A DNA stretch of 64,000 bases, taken from Magicicada septendecula. Taxonomy: Eukaryota; Arthropoda; Insecta; Hemiptera; Cicadidae. Position 1 is the stretch's first letter. Each line of letters begins with the position of its first letter. This document shows positions 23,291 to 36,200 of the stretch, piece after piece. Under the pieces are notes generated by a model, which ran no database searches, was not told the DNA's origin, and saw only the letters and a program-made list of their open reading frames with translations. Both the position numbers and the translations under genes were made by a program. The stretch covers positions 369,601,258 to 369,665,257 of the forward strand of contig CM068372.1 of the NCBI GenBank assembly GCA_034769895.1. Direction: 5' to 3'.

Positions 23291-24540
23291 GTAAAAAGTG
23301 AATTATTATACTGTGCATATCGCATTCTATTTTTCAACTAAATACGCGTATTGCGTTAATCATATTGTTACATCGAAAAAAAATATATTTGATTTGTTAC
23401 ATTTGTTTGTTACATATAGTTTGTATACTGAAGAAGATAATACGACGCGTAATATGATTCCATGTATGTTTATTGTGGATATCGATTTCTTACATATAAA
23501 CATTTCTATGTCATCGTCTCATTTAATTATCCGTTCACTCTTATTTGAATCTTAATACTTGATAGCAAAATCTCTCTTACTCCAAACACATACGAGCAAC
23601 CATTTACATGTTGAATCAGTTCACTCGCCACTCGGCACTGAAGTTTTCGCTTCTGACGTGTGCCCCACGACACACGCATTTTGTTGCTGTAGTTGTTGCT
23701 GTCGGCGTCAAATTAACACTACTAATCTGACACCAGTACTACACAGACGTGTATGCCAATCATATGTCACACATTATGTCATGCTTGACAGATCAACACA
23801 TAGTGCGTCGCAAACACGCAAGAGCCTGTTCCTCTGTACATTTTAATATTTTCATGACAGGAAATGAAATTCGCACGAACATCACATTTGAAATGGCTGT
23901 ACTTTCATAACCCTACCGTACTTATTACCGTGGGGTACTGTGATCCACAGAAATGCAAAAAAGCAGTATTGTGGAACACCTGAAATCTGTCTTTCACTAA
24001 AGAATACAATATGATAAGTCGATGGATTTATCCTCATCAAACACAAGGAATAAATACTCGTTCCACACGAAAATCAGGAAAGGAATTAGTATTTTGTTAC
24101 TGAGGTTTTCAGTGCATTTAAATACTAAAACTACGCAACCTATGCTGGTTGGAGGCCAGAAGTCTAATTATTTCATCTAACGTTCATTTAGGCGCAGTTA
24201 CTTGGCAAGAGTAATTGCAATAAGCCGACAGGCAGGGAGGCAGGCATGCGGTGTATCCTTGAACACATGGTTTGATTTACTTAGCTATTCCTCACACTGT
24301 TAATTACTATTCTGATTGTTTTTGTGATGCAATAAACCCCGCCCCTCTACACTCCCACCAACGTAAATGTGGCCGCGTACTACCATTCTAAATCACAATG
24401 TTTAGTCCGAATGTTGCCAAGTGACGACCGAGAAGCACTCGCCTGGATCAACACTTTACTTCCCGGACGCGAAGATAAGTAGAACTCCATTGTTACGTTG
24501 GTTGCTGAGTTGATTCGTGGCTCCCTCCTCTTCTGTTTAA
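23291..24540. other. no gene seen
   Basis: AT-rich with short frames on both strands that carry no recognisable motif. Confidence 0.4.
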
Positions 24541-24660
24541 TAGTGAATGCTGCTGCTGAAGAGGACCACTCTGGCGTTAACGAAATCACACAGATACTTA
24601 CTTATGCAGACGATGTTGTAATCATTGCTACACCTCTGCTTTCTGTTGAAAAAGCCTTCC
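24541..24660 (+). pseudogene. short reverse-transcriptase scrap with YADD
   Basis: A frame reads EITQILTYADDVVIIATPLL, the RT motif C context. Upstream (24380-24540) is not clearly RT. Low weight because the piece is short. Confidence 0.4.
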
Positions 24661-24935
24661 CTCATAAGAAGCTTTAATCAATATACTAACTAAAGTTTTA
24701 ACTTTGTAAATAATCGTTCCTTTTTTTACTTTTTGAGTGTCCCGAGTGGTTTCAAGCAGCTTACGGTTAAACGTCTCACCTGCTTGTTTGCTCCCTTGCT
24801 GAAACCGGTGTAACCTTCCACTCTTTGGCGAAGTGGGCCTCTGTAAACAGACTACCAATGGGAGTCCCGCTACAGCCGTATAGGAAGAATTTTGATCTTG
24901 GCTTAGTAGCAGCCTGCGAAATTGCTACCAGTGTA

Positions 24936-25842
24936 CGAGGTTTGATCAAAAAGATCATACAGTTCTTGTTTACTTCAAAAATTATGTCTTCATTCACCAA
25001 CACTTATACTGCCCCCTTAAAAGTAGCCTCAGTCGAATGTAACACGTTTAAGCCGCCGTTTTGCAGTCTTAAAAATATTTTAAGCATGCCATGCACTTTT
25101 TGGTACAGCCCTGAGCTCGCTTAGCGATTTTCGTTTTACGTCTTCAACGGTCGCGAAACGTTGTCCTTTCGAGGAAATTATCTCTATTGGGAGGTTGAAA
25201 GATCGCGTAGGGATACACCTGGAAAATAGGGCAGTTGGCGTGTCCTTATTATGACGTTTTCTTTTGCCTAGCCTGGCAAAATTCTTAACAAGCAATAACG
25301 TGCATCCAGGCGCATTATCGGACTGCAATTTTCATAAATTATTCTTCCGTAAATCTGGCCGTTTTCTACGAATAGCTTCATACAAATGGCGTAAAATCTC
25401 TAAATAGTACTCTTTACTTAGCACTGCGCTTAGCGATGAAATTTCGTGGAACATAAAAATTTAATCTTCATCTGACAACCACGATATTAAATTCGTTTAC
25501 GGCAATCTTTCAAGCTTGTAAACCATTTGTTCACGGACAGCAGTCTCGCCAGAAGCCTTCTGAACACGTTTACAGGACAAAGCAGATTATCTCACAGTTT
25601 TGACAAAATTTAATCCATGTTCTTCAAACTTGCATTGTACAATGACAAAAAAATTGCCTAATACACCTAAAGACGACTTACTCAATTAGCTGTGAAATCT
25701 AAATTATGCCTTAAATAGGGCAAAAATTTTAGACTATTCTCACTTACACGTGTACCAACATCACATAAAAACAGTTTTTTAATCGGACACTTGTAGCGGT
25801 GGAAATTGCAAAATTCCAAAAACTTTTTTTGATAAAACCTCG
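24936..25842 (-). mobile_element. mariner-like element with both TIRs and TA flanks
   Basis: The left end is CGAGGTTTGATCAAAAAGAT and the right end, read inward, is CGAGGTTTTATCAAAAAAAG (17 of 20 identical). TA dinucleotides flank both ends (24934-24935, 25843-25844), the Tc1/mariner target duplication. At 907 bp it is shorter than the usual ~1.3 kb, so internal deletions are likely. The transposase lies on the minus strand and is broken. Confidence 0.92.
25080..25456 (-). pseudogene. mariner transposase pseudogene, central and C-terminal parts
   Basis: Minus-strand pieces in order: SKEYYLEILRHLYEAIRRKR then PDLRKNN; a stop; LQSDNAPGC with the second catalytic Asp; a frameshifted PYSPDL region in which the third Asp is lost; KGQRFATVEDVKRKSLSELR and AVPKSAWHA. 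The family motifs are DNAPAH and the PKS--- C-terminal motif. Stops and shifts make it inactive. A decayed N-terminal part extends toward 25650. Confidence 0.88.
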
Positions 25843-26127
25843 TACATCTTCCACTTAAACGTAGGAGCTTTATGAAGCCAATGTCTGCCTAGTCCAAGCA
25901 GAACTTCAGATATAGGTTTACTGGTAATAAAATTACTGGACAGATGCTCATTTTACAATAAAATAAAAAGAACAATGAGTTTACAGTATCTGAGCTTATT
26001 AATACAAACACTACTACAATGTTCAATTTTTATACATCATGACAATTATATGTGCGAGATACAGTAATACCAAAAATAAAGCAGTTTGTGATACCTTACT
26101 CATAAACCATTTCAACTGAAACGATTA

Positions 26128-26315
26128 CGATATAGGATTGCTCAATATCAGCTAAAATGGTTAGAAAATCTTAACCGAATGGATAACTACCGCATTGCCA
26201 AACACATATGGAAGTACACGGCGAAAGGACGGAGAGGTGTGGAGCGTTGGAGTAACCGGTTCTAGTCTGTCTGTTTGGGACCGAAACAAACCATTCTTGG
26301 ATGCGATGACGATGG
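26128..26315 (+). mobile_element. LINE ORF2 tail, same family as 12150-12853
   Basis: Decodes to RIAQYQLKWLENLNRMDNYR, then KHIWKYTAKGRRGVERWSNR, a stop, and a tail CLGPKQTILGCDDD running into a degenerate GAT repeat. It parallels the 12.6-12.85 kb copy motif for motif. Confidence 0.75.
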
Positions 26316-28340
26316 CGACTACGATATCCAGTAAAGCATTTGTTAAGACCGATCGTTACAAGTTGCAGGGAATTGGTTTAAACTTCCAATTTTTCTCATG
26401 GTCATTTATACGCTACATAAGCACGCTCAAGATAAGGTACCTGTAATTACAAAAATGTATATACTTTTGCTCCTGATAAAACAAGAAAAAATATTTTTTT
26501 ATCTGAAAGATTTAAGAAGGCAAACGTAATAATTTGTTTAGTATAAATAAAACATTTCAATATCTTTTTACTTTTAGAATCAAAATTATTTTAATATACT
26601 CTTATACCGCAAAATAGTATTTATTTAGAGGAATCAAAATAAAGTATACTTGTATTAAGCGTTACAACTAAATGTGTGATAAACTAGTATTTGAAAATAT
26701 CAGATACGAACGAAACCGTTCCAAAACATAACACTCACGAATACCTGTTATTATATACCTATTATACATATACCTGTATTATATAATTTGTTATAAGAAA
26801 TAAATTGAAACTAAAAGTATTAATAGTGTTACGTTACACTATGACTTTATTAAGCTGTTACTGTTTAAAAGAAAATAAGAAACAAGAGAATTTATAAGCC
26901 TATCTCCCTTTGGGAATACTAATTTAAGTTTTCACTAGGAGTAAACATAGGTATATTAAATTATTGATTCCATTTTGGTTAGACAAATCACTTGCGAAAC
27001 TCAGGCAATGAAATTCAGAGTGCACTTAATAGCACAACAAAGAATGTCAAAAAATTTACGTGGGATCTGCAGTGAAGTTAAAAATATCTCCGAAATCACA
27101 TTAACAAAAAGTACTATGTGGCCTATCAGTCACTCTGTAGGTTATAACACAACATAATTTGTTTTTCAAAATTTACAAAGTTGGTGACTACTATAATATA
27201 TAATTTGTTATAACTGTATTACATATCTGCACAACACACGAGAATAATTGTAACAGCAGTATGAATTTTGTTCATTTATTAAAAACAGCTTCTTCTCTTT
27301 GGCATAGAGATATTCTGAACTTCGCTGTTTTGCTTCGTTTCGTACTTGTATGGCAATCGGCACATGCGTAGAATCAAGTATTCAGCACCAATAACTGTGA
27401 CTTTGTACTCGTGTACTCGTTTATTTGTTAGTTGCGTAGGGGCTCCCGCGACTCGAAACCGCGAGTAGGCTAATCGGAATTGGTATTTCGACTTTTCAGT
27501 TATCGTTGAATCGGAACAGGTATTTCAACTTTTCAGTCATTGTCATATTAGTTCTACAAAAGTAATCGTTCCAAAATACCTGTTATAGGTATATCGGCCC
27601 ACCTCTAGTCACAACTAGACCAAAGAAAATACAATGTATTTTGTTGTTGTTTCTAAAGCATCACCTGAGTGACATACCAAGGGAAGCCGGTTATTACTGC
27701 GCGTGCGATAGCATTGAGTTTAAATGGCGTTAAAACTGCCCTTAAAGTATACAAGGGAGGCGGCTTGCTGCCGGGACTACTGCTCAGACTACATAATATT
27801 ACCGAGATTCCACACAGCCTACGCTCAGTCGACTTGTTAGCTTAGAATGTATTTTCATTTCACGAATCGAAAAACAATCAGTACCATATAGTAGGCCTAT
27901 AAGACGCGAAAATTACCACTCTACCATCACAATATGTTATCCGTTTCGAATCGAAACCCTATTATGTCACACCGACGCGCGACGTGAGTAAATATTACGA
28001 TAGGTAAATAATACGTAGCCTGCATACGGGTATATGCAAGCAGAAACGCACATAGGTTATACACAAGACCGACCCTACATACACTGTACTAGCGTTGACA
28101 GTGGGGTGAGACTAGTTTGAAGGTTGGACTCTCCATTCAACTCATGTCAAATGAGAAATTCAGGATTATTTCGATATAATTTTACAAATTCTGTCCATAT
28201 CAAAATTTTTTAGCAAACCAGCACGAAGTATGGTTCAAATACGTACGCTATTTACCAAATTTTGAGTCATTATTTAAGAAAAAAACTTCAAATTTATTTT
28301 ATTAATTTACAAATATTGTAATTTCTTTTACTTCTACAAT
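26316..28340. other. no gene seen; possible hAT-type end
   Basis: Very AT-rich to 27400. The motif GCCCACCTCTAG (27598-27609) read on the minus strand gives CTAGAGGTGGGC, like the end of some hAT elements; no partner end was found. Confidence 0.35.
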
Positions 28341-28463
28341 CATTTATAAACCTTATTTTATTTAATACAGATAACGAGCATACTTTACGTGATTACGGAA
28401 TTTCGTTAAAATGTTTAAAATGTCAGGGGGTTTGTCCCCCCCCCCAACCCAGTTACGTCACTG
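28341..28463 (+). repeat. family C repeat, right-end fragment
   Basis: Aligns with 30773-30915 from TTTATAAACCTTATTTTA to the end TACGTCACTG. A C-run precedes the end. The TACGTCACTG terminus suggests a hAT-like element. Confidence 0.55.
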
Positions 28464-28690
28464 ACCGTTGATATGGTAGTGTTTACTAATCCCCTACAAA
28501 CATTAAAAGAAAACTATATTTTTGAAAAGTCTTCATAAACGTACAATATTGAAGTTTAAAATTTGCTTTTAGATTTAGCTAATAAAGAAGAACTGAGCAT
28601 TCAAAGATAGCAAAATATCAATATAATATACTCATTAAGGTTTATTATTCGTTGTTGTGTTTCCTGCAGGTATCCCATGTATATCTTCAA

Positions 28691-28802
28691 ATAAATACAC
28701 TGCAATTAGGTTTATTTTCACCTGACACACCTTTCACAAGATACAGAATAATTTCTGTGAAACGTGTGTCAGGTGAAAATAAACCTACTTGCAGTGTATT
28801 CA
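28691..28802. mobile_element. foldback element, ~50-bp arms
   Basis: 28691-28740 pairs with 28752-28802 with about four mismatches; the loop is only ~11 bp. Core GGTTTATTTTCACCTGACAC. Confidence 0.8.
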
Positions 28803-28869
28803 TTAAGGTTTAGAATCTGTAAATAAATAATCTTTCTTTTTTTATCTTCAAAATGCACAGAGTATAACA

Positions 28870-29403
28870 AAGTTATGTGTGAATTTCGTATAAATAAAGC
28901 AAAAGGAACATTTGCACAGTTAAGACCAGTATGGAGATCACCCCTTATACGCAGGAAGACGAAACTCAGAATATTTGACTCAAATGTCAAATCGGTGTTG
29001 TTGTATGGATATGAGATCTGGAAAGTGACAAAGGACATCACCACAAGGTTACAGACTTCCATAAACCGTTGCCTGAGGTACATAATGAGAATTTGGTGGC
29101 ACAAGACCACCTAGAACAGAGATCTATGGGCGGCCACAAGTCAGAGTAACATCCAACTACAAATAAAGAGAAGAAAATGGAGGTGGATCGGTCACACGCT
29201 GAGAAGACCACCAGAAAATATCGCTAGACAGGCACTGAATTGGAATCCGCAAGGTAGCCGCAGACGTGGAAGACCGAGGAACACCTGGAAGAGGACTATG
29301 GAAAGAGAGCTGGCTGGTGTCAACAAGACAAGAAGGGAGGTGAAGGCCCTGGCAATGGACAGAACACGCTGGAGAAATTTCGTCGAGGCCCTATGTTCCA
29401 CCT
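28870..29403 (+). mobile_element. LINE ORF2 C-terminus, well preserved
   Basis: Decodes to INKAKGTFAQLRPVWRSPLI, TKLRIFDSNVKSVLLYGYEI, INRCLRYIMRIWWHK, one stop, then RRKWRWIGHTLRRPPENIAR, RRRGRPRNTWKRTMEREL and WRNFVEALCST before the stop at about 29403. This is a very common animal LINE tail. 5' truncated by the usual mechanism. Confidence 0.88.
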
Positions 29404-29812
29404 AGGAATTTAAGACTTAAGTCAATAAGTTAATGTGTGGATTTGTCTGTTCTTTACAAAATAATGTTATAGGTAGTTTTATCTTATATGTTTTTCACCA
29501 CAAGAACTCTACGGTCATTTTTATTAGTACCCGGCCGTGACGAAACCCACTAGTGAGGCAGAAACCTTCGGGCCCTACTTTTCCTCAATAAGGTTTCACT
29601 ATATGTGTGCCTTAAGTTTACTGCAAATAATTGTTTTAATTTTAATTTTAATTTTACAGCAAATGGTTTCGTTTTAATGAACGTAAATACTTTGTGTTTC
29701 TAATGCAACGTAACGAAAGATTAATAGTTTTTCTCCAACTTTTAATGTTTTGTTGATTTGTTTTATTCGAGTACTTTATAAATTTAAATAAAAAACTACG
29801 GTTTGGAGAACC
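29404..29812. other. no gene seen
   Basis: LINE 3' flank and AT-rich sequence including an ATTTTA mini-run at 29635-29660. Confidence 0.4.
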
Positions 29813-30765
29813 CTATTGTTTCTGAGACTGATTCCTCCAAAAATAGTGAGTCGGAGGCAAAAATGTGAGGATCAAAAAATCCCAAAAGCGTGTGTAAGAT
29901 ATCAAATTACAGACAATTTAAATCGCAACCTGAATATAGTCTTCATCTTCGAAAATTAAAAATTTTCTTATCATCGGGGGCCAAAAAAAAAGAGGGGGTG
30001 AACATTTTGATTAAACCGCAAAAATTCACGTGGGGGTTCAAATTAAAACGAATTTTAACTGACATCTGAATGGGGCCCAAAAAAGTGATAAAAAAGGGTG
30101 TCAGACTAAAACGAACTATAACCCAAATCCGAATGTTTCAAATTTTTAGCGTTTACTGTATGATTGTGTTCTACAATAAATGTTACATTAGTAAAGAGAT
30201 AGTAGAGAAATCATGATTTTTGCGATTTTTTTTTCATAATTAAAAAATTATCGTATATCGAAATGTATGTAATAATAAAAGAAGTTCTTTCAAATATATC
30301 AAAGTATAAATGATGAAATATACCAAGTATAGAAAATATAACAGAAACAATGAGAAAAAGAAGACTATTATATTTTGGACATTTATATGGAATGGATGAC
30401 AATAGGTTAACAAAACGGATCTTCAAATATCTGTGGGGAAAGAAGTCAAAAAGGATTTGGAAAAAAATAATATAACGTAGAAGAAGCAATTGAAAGAGAC
30501 GTTTTTCGGGCAAAAGTGTAAAAAATAGAAGGCGTACAGGGCAGAAGAGAGAAAAACGCAGGTTCAAAGTGGGCTGGAGACAGGAAGAAGAGACATAGTG
30601 AAAAGATGAAAGAATATTGGAGAATAAGTATTTCCTTATACAAGGAATAAAGAATTGAAATTGGCAAGTGGTCCTCAGATGGCAGATACAAATAGAAAAA
30701 AAAATGAACTTCTTTCAAAATAGTGAGCGAGTTCTGCACAGCTCAGGGAGCATACTAGTTTATAC
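29813..30765 (+). repeat. family E repeat, split by a LINE insertion at 30295-30700
   Basis: The segments 30105-30294 and 30701-30765 together match the uninterrupted copy 41716-41925. The 29813-30104 part partly matches the reverse complement of 42100-42250 (CCCTATTGTTTCTGAGA), so the family has a complex or inverted layout. Non-coding. Confidence 0.6.
30295..30700 (+). mobile_element. LINE 3' fragment with target-site duplication
   Basis: Same family as 2230-2597. It is flanked by near-identical direct repeats: 30277-30294 ends GTTCTTTCAAA and 30702-30719 ends CTTCTTTCAAA, with one substitution and one indel over about 18 bp. The right end is A-rich (AATAG then A10). This is the signature of target-primed reverse transcription with 5' truncation. 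Confidence 0.85.
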
Positions 30766-30772
30766 AGTTACT

Positions 30773-30915
30773 GTATTTATAAGCCTTATTTTAATACAGG
30801 CAAACGGGTTAGAAGCAGGCCTGCGTTAAGTGATTATACAATTTCACCGAAATTTTTAATATCTCTGCGGCATGGATTGATCCCTCTGATCCCTCCCCAC
30901 CATAGTACGTCACTG
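30773..30915 (+). repeat. family C repeat, right-end fragment
   Basis: Second copy of the element end seen at 28341-28463, ending TACGTCACTG. Confidence 0.55.
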
Positions 30916-31294
30916 AGCAAATACTACAGGATAAAGAAATGGTTTGTCAAGAGAGTGATACTCTTTAATTAAAAAAAAAAAAGAAGAAAATTGTCAAAGC
31001 AGTAGTCGTCTAGCACCTGGACTATTTCAGACTATGAACTAGGATGTGTCGTTTTTTTTTAGCTTCGTATGCCTATTCTGTCGCGTCTAGGAACTCGCCA
31101 CTTGCGCATGCAGAATGGCTGTAAGCGGAGCCGTTCCGTAGATATTAGTTTTTATTGATGATGACAACGGTAGCGCGACTGTGGTAGCCATGTGTCATCA
31201 TCATATGCGCCGTTGTGTTATTCTCTGAATTTATAACCAACGGCTCATGTGATTTCTATCTCGTTCACCCAATAATATATTGCCCATACCCAGC
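30916..31294. other. no gene seen
   Basis: Contains an A-run (30970-30981) and a short T-run. Nothing recognised. Confidence 0.4.
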
Positions 31295-31416
<122 letters not shown>

Positions 31417-31559
31417 AGCCGGCGACCGGACTAATAACATGCAAACTAGAGAACAAACAAACACAAACTGTTTCTCTCTACTTCTTGTTCTTCTTGCTCG
31501 CTGTCCGCTGTTGTGCCTGCTGTATTATTTGCCGATGATCAAGTAAGCGCACATCTGTC

Positions 31560-31740
31560 AATTAGAGATGCGATCTACGTACCGTCGATGATATAGGGCT
31601 ACTTGTTAACAAATCTTGCTTTCTCAGATCTCGTGTAGATCCCTCGTCACGATAATACGATATTCGATATCCGACTAATACGATTCGATATATCTAATTC
31701 GTCTCTATCGCACAATTCATCACGGTTATACGACCGAATG
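31560..31740. promoter_or_regulatory. candidate CGATA cluster beside the AG tract
   Basis: At least five CGATA/ACGAT-type motifs lie in about 100 bp (TCACGATAATACGATATTCG and neighbours), 200-300 bp from a long GAGA tract. The combination recalls insect insulator or promoter sequence, but function is unproven. Confidence 0.25.
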
Positions 31741-33175
31741 TCTAATTCTGATAAAATTTGCAAAAACGTACGCTGAAATTATGCTTTCGTGGCAAAAACT
31801 ACTACTGAGAATTCATGAAAAATATGAAATTTTTAATTTTTGTTTTTTTAACACGTGAACATGCGTCATGTTAAATTAAAATGACAAAAAATAAGAACAA
31901 CGTATTTGCTTGCAGAAGTAATTATAATTTGATATAATTATATATACATCGCAATGGACATTCTAATTGGATACGGAATCTATCAGAGACTAAAGCATTG
32001 GCCTATATGATAGCATGAGTAAGTAATAGATTGCAGGCCTATATGAATAAGTAAGAGATTCCAGGTTTCAACAATATAAATTAGTTGATAAGGAACATTG
32101 TGAAAATGTTAGTTTTAAGTACTTTTTAGCTGATAAAGCAACTTCAAGTGCTGTGAAATGGTGCGCGTAGCCGTGTGCGTAGTGCGCGTGTGCGAGTGTA
32201 CGAAATTATTTTACGGGATATTAAAAAAACACATTAATTTAAATAACTTTCGTGATATGGGAATTTCTGAGATGGGACTTATATCATAATACTCATAATA
32301 AAAAGACCTAACTGATAACTATAGTTATTTTTAAAACCAGTAACTAAATGTGTGCATTTTTTTAAGTAAAAAAGGTTTCATCGCCATAATTTCGATCGTA
32401 AAAATATTCAGGTTTTTGAACAAGACTCGTTCTGTTCGGAAGCCTTCTTGGACAAGAACGTTTATCTGTACGAAAATCATACAAAAGAATTACCGAAGAA
32501 CCAGTCAGATTAAGAGAATTCGGCCTATGACAATACTTTTAACGAATATACTGGTCTCTGCCTTCGAAATCGATAACGTGTAAACGCCGCTTGGAACATG
32601 ACGATCGGTCTACCAATTGCGACAAACACAAGTTAGAAATTCCTAGAGTTACCGCGAGAAATATTATAATTGTGCAATTCCGCGAAAGCTGAAGATATCC
32701 GATTACGGTATAGCCTACTGTGCTTTAAGCTGACTGGAAGTGTATGTAACTGTGGCCATGAGAAATATCTACACGCTCGAAAGCCGGACAGAGTATATCA
32801 ACCCACGTATTCATCCATATCCAGGATCAAACCGTCGTCTGAAGGATCTGCAGGCGACACAACAGGAAAGCTGTGTATTATATTAACTTATTTATATACA
32901 ATTGAAGAAAAAAATTAATTAAAAGAAAGACTATCGCGTCAGTAAAGAGTTCACAGTGAATAAGACAAAAAGAGATTTTAAATATTAATTTATTCTATTC
33001 TACAGAATGTAAATTTTTAGTTGTATTACAAAAGGTCAACAGAGATAGATTATTTTTATACACTGTATTTAAAAGCTCAGTAGACTGTTAGAAAATAATA
33101 GCATCATTAATAAATCCACTTCATTCCAATAACATCTATCTCGACCGACTACTTATTCTATGCGACACCTATACA
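31741..33175. other. no gene seen
   Basis: AT-rich. The frames at 32350-32583 and 32670-32918 have no recognisable motif. Confidence 0.4.
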
Positions 33176-33177
33176 TC

Positions 33178-33216
33178 TCTCTCTCTCTCCCTCTCTCTCT
33201 CTATATATATATATAT
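33178..33216 (+). repeat. (CT)n(AT)n compound microsatellite
   Basis: CT repeats with one CC interruption, then AT repeats. Confidence 0.9.
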
Positions 33217-36200
33217 AATAATATTACCCTCTTACCCCGTAGTATCTTAATGGTATAATATATTACGTTCCTGAAATAATAACGCATGGATATGATTTAA
33301 TAACATAATGGTTTAATCTCTGTAACATAAATTCAAATTATTGGAAAATTCCATTCGATACATACGGTTGTCACAATCGATATTTATCTCAGGATTTAAT
33401 AAATAAATAATTTTAATATATTTCGTGGGAATTCTTGTGGCTGCTACGAAAAGTTCCTTTACATGTTAATTAATAATAGAGAGTACCTTTACAAACAATA
33501 TATTACTTATAATCTAAAAAATTACAAAAATTATATATTAAGTTACATACAAGTTTTGACGATATTCAATACGCTTCGTAAAAGCATGTAGGTTAGAGTA
33601 ACGTCAACATCATGACTATTTGTCCTTCTCAGAAAATAATGTAGTTTATTAATGTGTACAATAAATGTTTTCCTTGTAATCACTGTTCGCTTAGATATTG
33701 AATTTGGTTGCACTTTAAGATGTTTACTAGTGATTAGTGTTAGTGTAAATTGTTATATTGTCTAGTGGTTGTTCCTTGTTGGATAAAAATATTGTCAAAT
33801 TATACTTTACACATCTAGACGATATTCTGAAGGTTTTCTGGTTTATTCTGAATATTTTTCTTGATTGTGTGTATTCCTTGATCTTCTTTCACAAACGGGT
33901 TATCTATTTTTATATTTTTTTAATTACATCTAGACACGCACTATTCAACTGTTTTCCATCACAATTAACAATTAAGTGTTATTTCTTCTTTTTTAGTCAC
34001 AGAACTCATACAAATTTCTTAAATTTTGATTGGTCATTTATGTACAGGTTAAATGTTATAGGATCAACACCCATTACCTACTTTATATTTTATAAATTAC
34101 CCTTAATAGATAATTTTATTATTATACTCTAATGATACATGCAATGTTTATACAATTATTAATTAGATAATTATAAACAATTTGATACTAAACATGCCTC
34201 AGTTTATAACTGTAAAACCTTATTAATTTGAATTTCTATGATATGTGGTGGAACAATTTGTTATGGTTGATTGTAATTTCTACTTTGACTACCTGAGATA
34301 AATACATTTACATAAATTAACTGGTGACATAAAATCTTATAACATACAACAAAACTCTTAATAATAATAATTGTTTTTGACAGTTTTAGTTTATTTATAC
34401 TGCTAAACTATTGTCTGTATGAAAAACTAAAATTCTGTCTAATAATAACAATAAAACACTTTTCATACAATTAACACTGTTTAACAGTAGTCTGTGTCAC
34501 TATTTATATTATGTCACTCATATAACTGTAAGGTTTGTGTCCCTTTTTCTATCCTTAAAATATGTCGATACAATTTTGTTAATACAATTTTAATTTATGA
34601 TTAGGTACTCTTTATTGGGTTTGGTTGTTATTCAGGGTAAGTTGATTATTTAGGCTTACTAGGTTTATTTATTTAATTTTTGTCTGTTTACTGCCCTATT
34701 CTACTGGGTTATTTCTGGGTTTCTTGATAATATTAAATAAGTCAAACCAACTAGGTTTCCTTTAATTTGCTTTCAATTATTATTTCTTGTTTCCTCTCTG
34801 GATCGAATTTCATTATTATTTACTATTATTTGTAACATTTGTTTCGTTACAATATATATATATATATATATTGTAGCATGACAGATAATCCACTAAGTAA
34901 TAATTCCATTATGATCATAAATAAATTTAAATTACATTAACTCAAAAGAAAATTCAAAGAAAAATAATTGAATATCAAATGAAAATAATTAAACATCAAA
35001 GGAAAATACCACCATAAATGAAAAAGTAATATTAAATCATAAAAACGCAACAATAAAGTATCAAGAAAATTAAATCCGAAGAAACTAATATAAAATCAGG
35101 ATGATACCCAGGTAGGATAGGAGCAGGTAATAAAGAAGAGACCCCGAACCAACCAACGGACACAAAATAAAACTAACACCTTGGAAAACCCAAGAAAGAA
35201 GAAATGAAGAAAAGAAGATGTAGGATGGGAGAACTACGAGGAATACCCATGAAAAACCTATTCCTAACAATAACAAACCCCGAACCAAATTTTAATGTCA
35301 CCCCAAGAAAGTATAACACCCCAAAACCTCATAGAAATGTACAATAATTATAAACAAAAGTGTTTAGTAGTGTGAATAGAAGTGCACCGACTAAAGTTAT
35401 TATATAATAAAATAAACAAATCTTCACAGTCTATTATAACTAAAGGTTTGGTTTTAGAATATTGTAAAACTCAAATATAAATCAGACCCAACAGTGTAAG
35501 TGTACCAGTGCAAGTGATTTCTATATATAATAAACTTCAAGTAAAGGTGTAACTGTTACTTTAACTATGTACTATTAAATAACTTTAATATTTTATATAA
35601 TTACAGAGATGACATGTCATGAAATATTGTTGTGAAAATATTTCTAATGTTTCATAGAAGAGGCCACTTTTTATCAAAAAACATTCTTTGAAATGTAAAT
35701 GATAAAGAGAGCAGATGGGGAATAATTACTGTGACAAGGGATTAAAATATAATACACAATATAAACAGAAAGGACTGTAATTAAATTAAGTTTAACAGAA
35801 AAAAATAAAAATCAAATGGCTAATTAGGTTTGTGTTTAGAGCCTATGAACTCCACATTTCAAAGTGGTAATAGAATAGGAATTATAATTAGTATAAGAAT
35901 GTTTATTATGTATAACAGTGTTCATACAGCCTAAAATGTTTCTGTATGTATACTATACTAGTTTGTAAAATGATTATGTATTTCTAAAAAAATAGTTAAA
36001 ACTAAAATGTCTAACTTTAAAGACTAATGATTAATTTTCAATATTGTTTTTTGTAGTATGAGCAGGAATACAATGCTACATGGTCCAATAGTTATATAAG
36101 GAAATTTTATTTAATATTGTGTTAACTTTAGAAAGTCAGAAGGGGTATAGAAATAGTATTATTCAAAAACCAGTATATGTAAAACAATAGAATCTAGGCC

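Noticed and set aside
24628..24934. Minus-strand frame next to the mariner, considered as part of its transposase
   Set aside because: It lies outside the TIR and TA boundary and shows no mariner motif.
33758..34132. Hydrophobic 124-codon frame resembling a mitochondrial membrane protein
   Set aside because: AT-rich sequence yields Phe/Ile-rich frames by chance; no NADH dehydrogenase or cytochrome motif could be placed, and neighbouring mitochondrial genes are absent.
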